Of a stretch of DNA of 64,000 nt, positions 61,432-64,000 are shown piece by piece. Both the position numbers and the translations under genes were made by a program. Source of the DNA: Paraspadella gotoi (lineage: Eukaryota > Chaetognatha); NCBI GenBank assembly GCA_051294375.1, contig CM119266.1, positions 2,407,008 to 2,471,007 on the forward strand, read 5' to 3'. The notes beneath the pieces were generated by a model. That model made no database searches and was not told the DNA's origin. It worked only from the letters and a program-made list of their open reading frames with translations. The stretch's first letter is position 1. Each line of letters starts with the position of its first letter.

Positions 61432-64000
61432 CGCCCACCCCCCACCGCCCCACCACCCGCCCTCCTCAACATTCCAAGTCATTTAAATCCCCCCCAAATC
61501 CGTTATTAAAATCTCATTTGCATACATAGAGACTTTTATTGCGAATTGGAAAAAGAAATCTGCATAATCATTAACCGTCGCATCATTCGAATTTATTCAT
61601 GGCCGCAGTTTTTGAGTTTCGTGGACCAAAACGAAGCGAAAAGAAAGGAAAGTACGTCTTAAAGATATTGTGAAAATAAAAAGTAATAAATTAATATTTA
61701 ATAAAACAAAAGTACAAAATTTGTATCACCGATCAGTCGGTATTCAATTTTGGCGAAAATAACAATCTCTACACTTTACATCTCACTTTACACTGTTACT
61801 GTTTATGATTATGTTAATACTGTTTTTGGTATTAAAAAAAAAAGGAGTTTGTGAAAATTATTATCTCGCAATAAAGCCCCGCAAGTATTGAAGAAAATAT
61901 CCTAACAAAATTTTACCAAGACCCTCGTTAGGTGTTTGAACATTCTCTCGACAGGCTTTTTGCTCAAAGCATCTCACCAGTTGTTAGTAAAGAGTTAGTA
62001 AAGATTACAATCTCTCAACAACCCTCCGCCTCTAATCAAGCTTTCACGAACACCCAAAATGTAGTAAATAATCTCAACAGGCTCTTTGCCTACGGCTACT
62101 GCTCATATCTCCAGCNNNNNNNNNNNNNNNNNNNNNNNNNGGGTCGTGATGTTGAAAGTAGTTGTCGAGTCCCGCGCGGTAGGAAGATGGCGATCTCACC
62201 GATGCCGAGCGATCACGGCGTCGGTGATGGGCGATGCCTGTGAAGAAAGGGGAAAGGAAGGAGGGGAGTGAGTCGTGAATTAGGAGGGTGTGAAGAGTGA
62301 AGTAGGAGAGAGCCGCGGCGTCACCGAGTCGTGGCGTCACGACGATTCAAGTGAGAAAGTAAGATGTAGAAACGAAAAATGAAAAAAAATAGAGAAAATG
62401 TAAAAAGAAATAGGGATTCAAATAGATGAAATATTTAAACATAAAGTTAAGACAGCAAACGTGAAAAAAAAAGAATATGAACTAATAAAAATGACAGAGA
62501 ATAAAGTACAGTAAACTAGCTAATCGAAAAGATAATAAATAGAAATGTGTAGATTGGGCGGGAAGTGCTATTCGCAACTTCTATAAGTATAACTGTTCGA
62601 GGAGCGAGGGAACGGATCCTGCGCTTTCGGGGTTCCTAGGTTTTCCATGCGCCCGAGCAAGTTAAAGGCCGTCCACGTACATGCCGCAGGATAGGTGTCA
62701 TTGGGGAACGAGCCTGGTACCTCATTGGAAATAAACTGATGTCTTTACTCAATGAACCAGCGGGTCACCACTTAAACAGTTATGCTTTATAGGCGGGGTG
62801 AACTTGGCGCAATGCCCGCCTACAAATGAAAAGAAAATTGACAAAATAAAAAAAAAATTATTTTCCTTCTGCTCCGCACCGTGAAGATTCACTGGATGTA
62901 TGAAGCGAGAAACATCATCAAAAATAAAGTCACTTTTCACGCTGAGAAGAGAAAGAAAGAAAAAGANNNNNNNNNNNNNNNNNNNNNNNNNNNNNNNNNN
63001 NNNNNNNNNNNNNNNNNNNNNNNNNNNNNNNNNNNNNNNNNNNNNNNNNNNNNNNNNNNNNNNNNNNNNNNNNNNNNNNNNNNNNNNNNNNNNNNNNNNN
63101 NNNNNNNNNNNNNNNNNNNNNNNNNNNNNNNNNNNNNNNNNNNNNNNNNNNNNNNNNNNNNNNNNNNNNNNNNNNNNNNNNNNNNNNNNNNNNNNNNNNN
63201 NNNNNNNNNNNNNNNNNNNNNNNNNNNNNNNNNNNNNGGTTAAAGAAAGGAATTGGAGAGAGGGAGAGGGTGACAGGGAAGGAGACCAAAGGGCACGATT
63301 GGTAAGAGCCAAAAGTCTCCGATGAAGAAAAAGAAAAAAAAGGTTGGTTTTTAACGCTGTTGTTGTTGTTGTTAGTGTCGTCGTCAAGGCCTTTGTACAC
63401 CTGAACTCTTGTTGTAAATCAGGACGAGAAAACAGCTGCTCTTAGCGGTCTGTCTCTCTCTCTCTCTCTNNNNNNNNNNNNNNNNNNNNNNNNNNNNNNN
63501 NNNNNNNNNNNNNNNNNNNNNNNNNNNNNNNNNNNNNNNNNNNNNNNNNNNNNNNNNNNNNNNNNNNNNNNNNNNNNNNNNNNNNNNNNNNNNNNNNNNN
63601 NNNNNNNNNNNNNNNNNNNNNNNNNNNNNNNNNNNNNNNNNNNNNNNNNNNNNNNNNNNTCTAATAATCAAGTGTCATCTCTCGATATTAGAACAGGAAA
63701 AGATTACGGTCAAGCTTCTGTCTAGCTCCTTCGTCAAGGGTCCATAAAGTGAGACCTAGCTTCTCCTTTTATTTTTATTAAATACAACGAATAATGGACG
63801 ATTTAAATATAATATTTATATTTTGTAATCTGTATAAATATTTAATATAACGGAGAAACTGAAAGAAGGAAGGCAACGTAAAGATCAGGAAAAGGGAAAA
63901 ACGTTGGAAACAGTTGGTTCTTTTTTTTTTACAAAAACAGCGGAAGCGGAAAGTTTTTTCTTTTGTTCACATTTTTTTTTAACGAAAATCTACTTCTGTT
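61432..64000. other. Gap-rich end of window, no confident gene
   Basis: Gaps at 62116-62140, 62967-63237 and 63470-63659. On the minus strand, TTTCTTCACAG/GCATCGCCC at about 62245-62230 and TCG/GTGAGA at about 62198-62190 would bound a 38-40 nt exon-like segment, but it is too short to identify. The rest is AT-rich with no protein similarity that I can see. Confidence 0.35.

Overview
This window is animal nuclear DNA, most likely from an arthropod or a related invertebrate. The genes are split into many small exons with GT/AG introns. The DNA is rich in (GA)n/(CT)n microsatellites, and the one receptor I can recognise belongs to an invertebrate neuropeptide-receptor family. I cannot name the species from sequence alone. 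No rRNA, tRNA, CRISPR array or bacterial-type operon was recognised by eye. The assembly is draft quality, with 15 runs of N, and several stretches look like uncorrected long-read sequence.

Region 1 (1-26.9 kb) is clean. It holds the 3' two thirds of a CLASP/Orbit/MAST microtubule plus-end protein gene on the + strand: 19 exons in continuous phase from 83 to the stop at 25474, about 834 residues. The exons cover an SxIP (EB1-binding) Ser/Arg-rich stretch, a TOG domain, a low-complexity linker and the C-terminal TOG-like domain. Two of its introns each hold a complete gene on the opposite strand. One is a 759-residue F-box/leucine-rich-repeat-like protein (three exons, 16481-18975). The other is a 376-residue cAMP-dependent-protein-kinase-like AGC kinase (nine exons, 20542-23942), which has DLG where DFG is expected.

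Region 2 (about 27.2-37.2 kb) is a noisy reverse-complement copy of 18.3-27.2 kb. It is about 10 percent longer, with substitutions and indels spread evenly over exons and introns. It therefore contains broken second copies of the kinase gene, of part of the F-box gene and of three CLASP exons. The best explanation is a fold-back long read left unpolished in the assembly, although a real inverted duplication is not excluded.

Region 3 (37.3-47.8 kb) is mostly intergenic. It has a 0.5 kb fold-back element, copies of a MITE-like repeat also present in two CLASP introns, an 11-bp minisatellite, a two-exon fragment of an unidentified minus-strand gene (40113-41950), and a promoter-like stretch with three CACGTG boxes, a TATA box and a splice donor near 46.7-46.9 kb.

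Region 4 (47.8-51.2 kb) holds the 3' part of a minus-strand rhodopsin-class GPCR that resembles invertebrate FMRFamide receptors. I could join its TM6-TM7-tail exons in phase; the exons for ECL2 to TM5 probably lie in the gaps.

Region 5 (51.6-61.4 kb) is a tandem pair. The second copy is identical to the first for about 735 bp and then becomes noisy and longer, again suggesting a misassembly. Region 6 (61.4-64 kb) is gap-rich, with no convincing gene.
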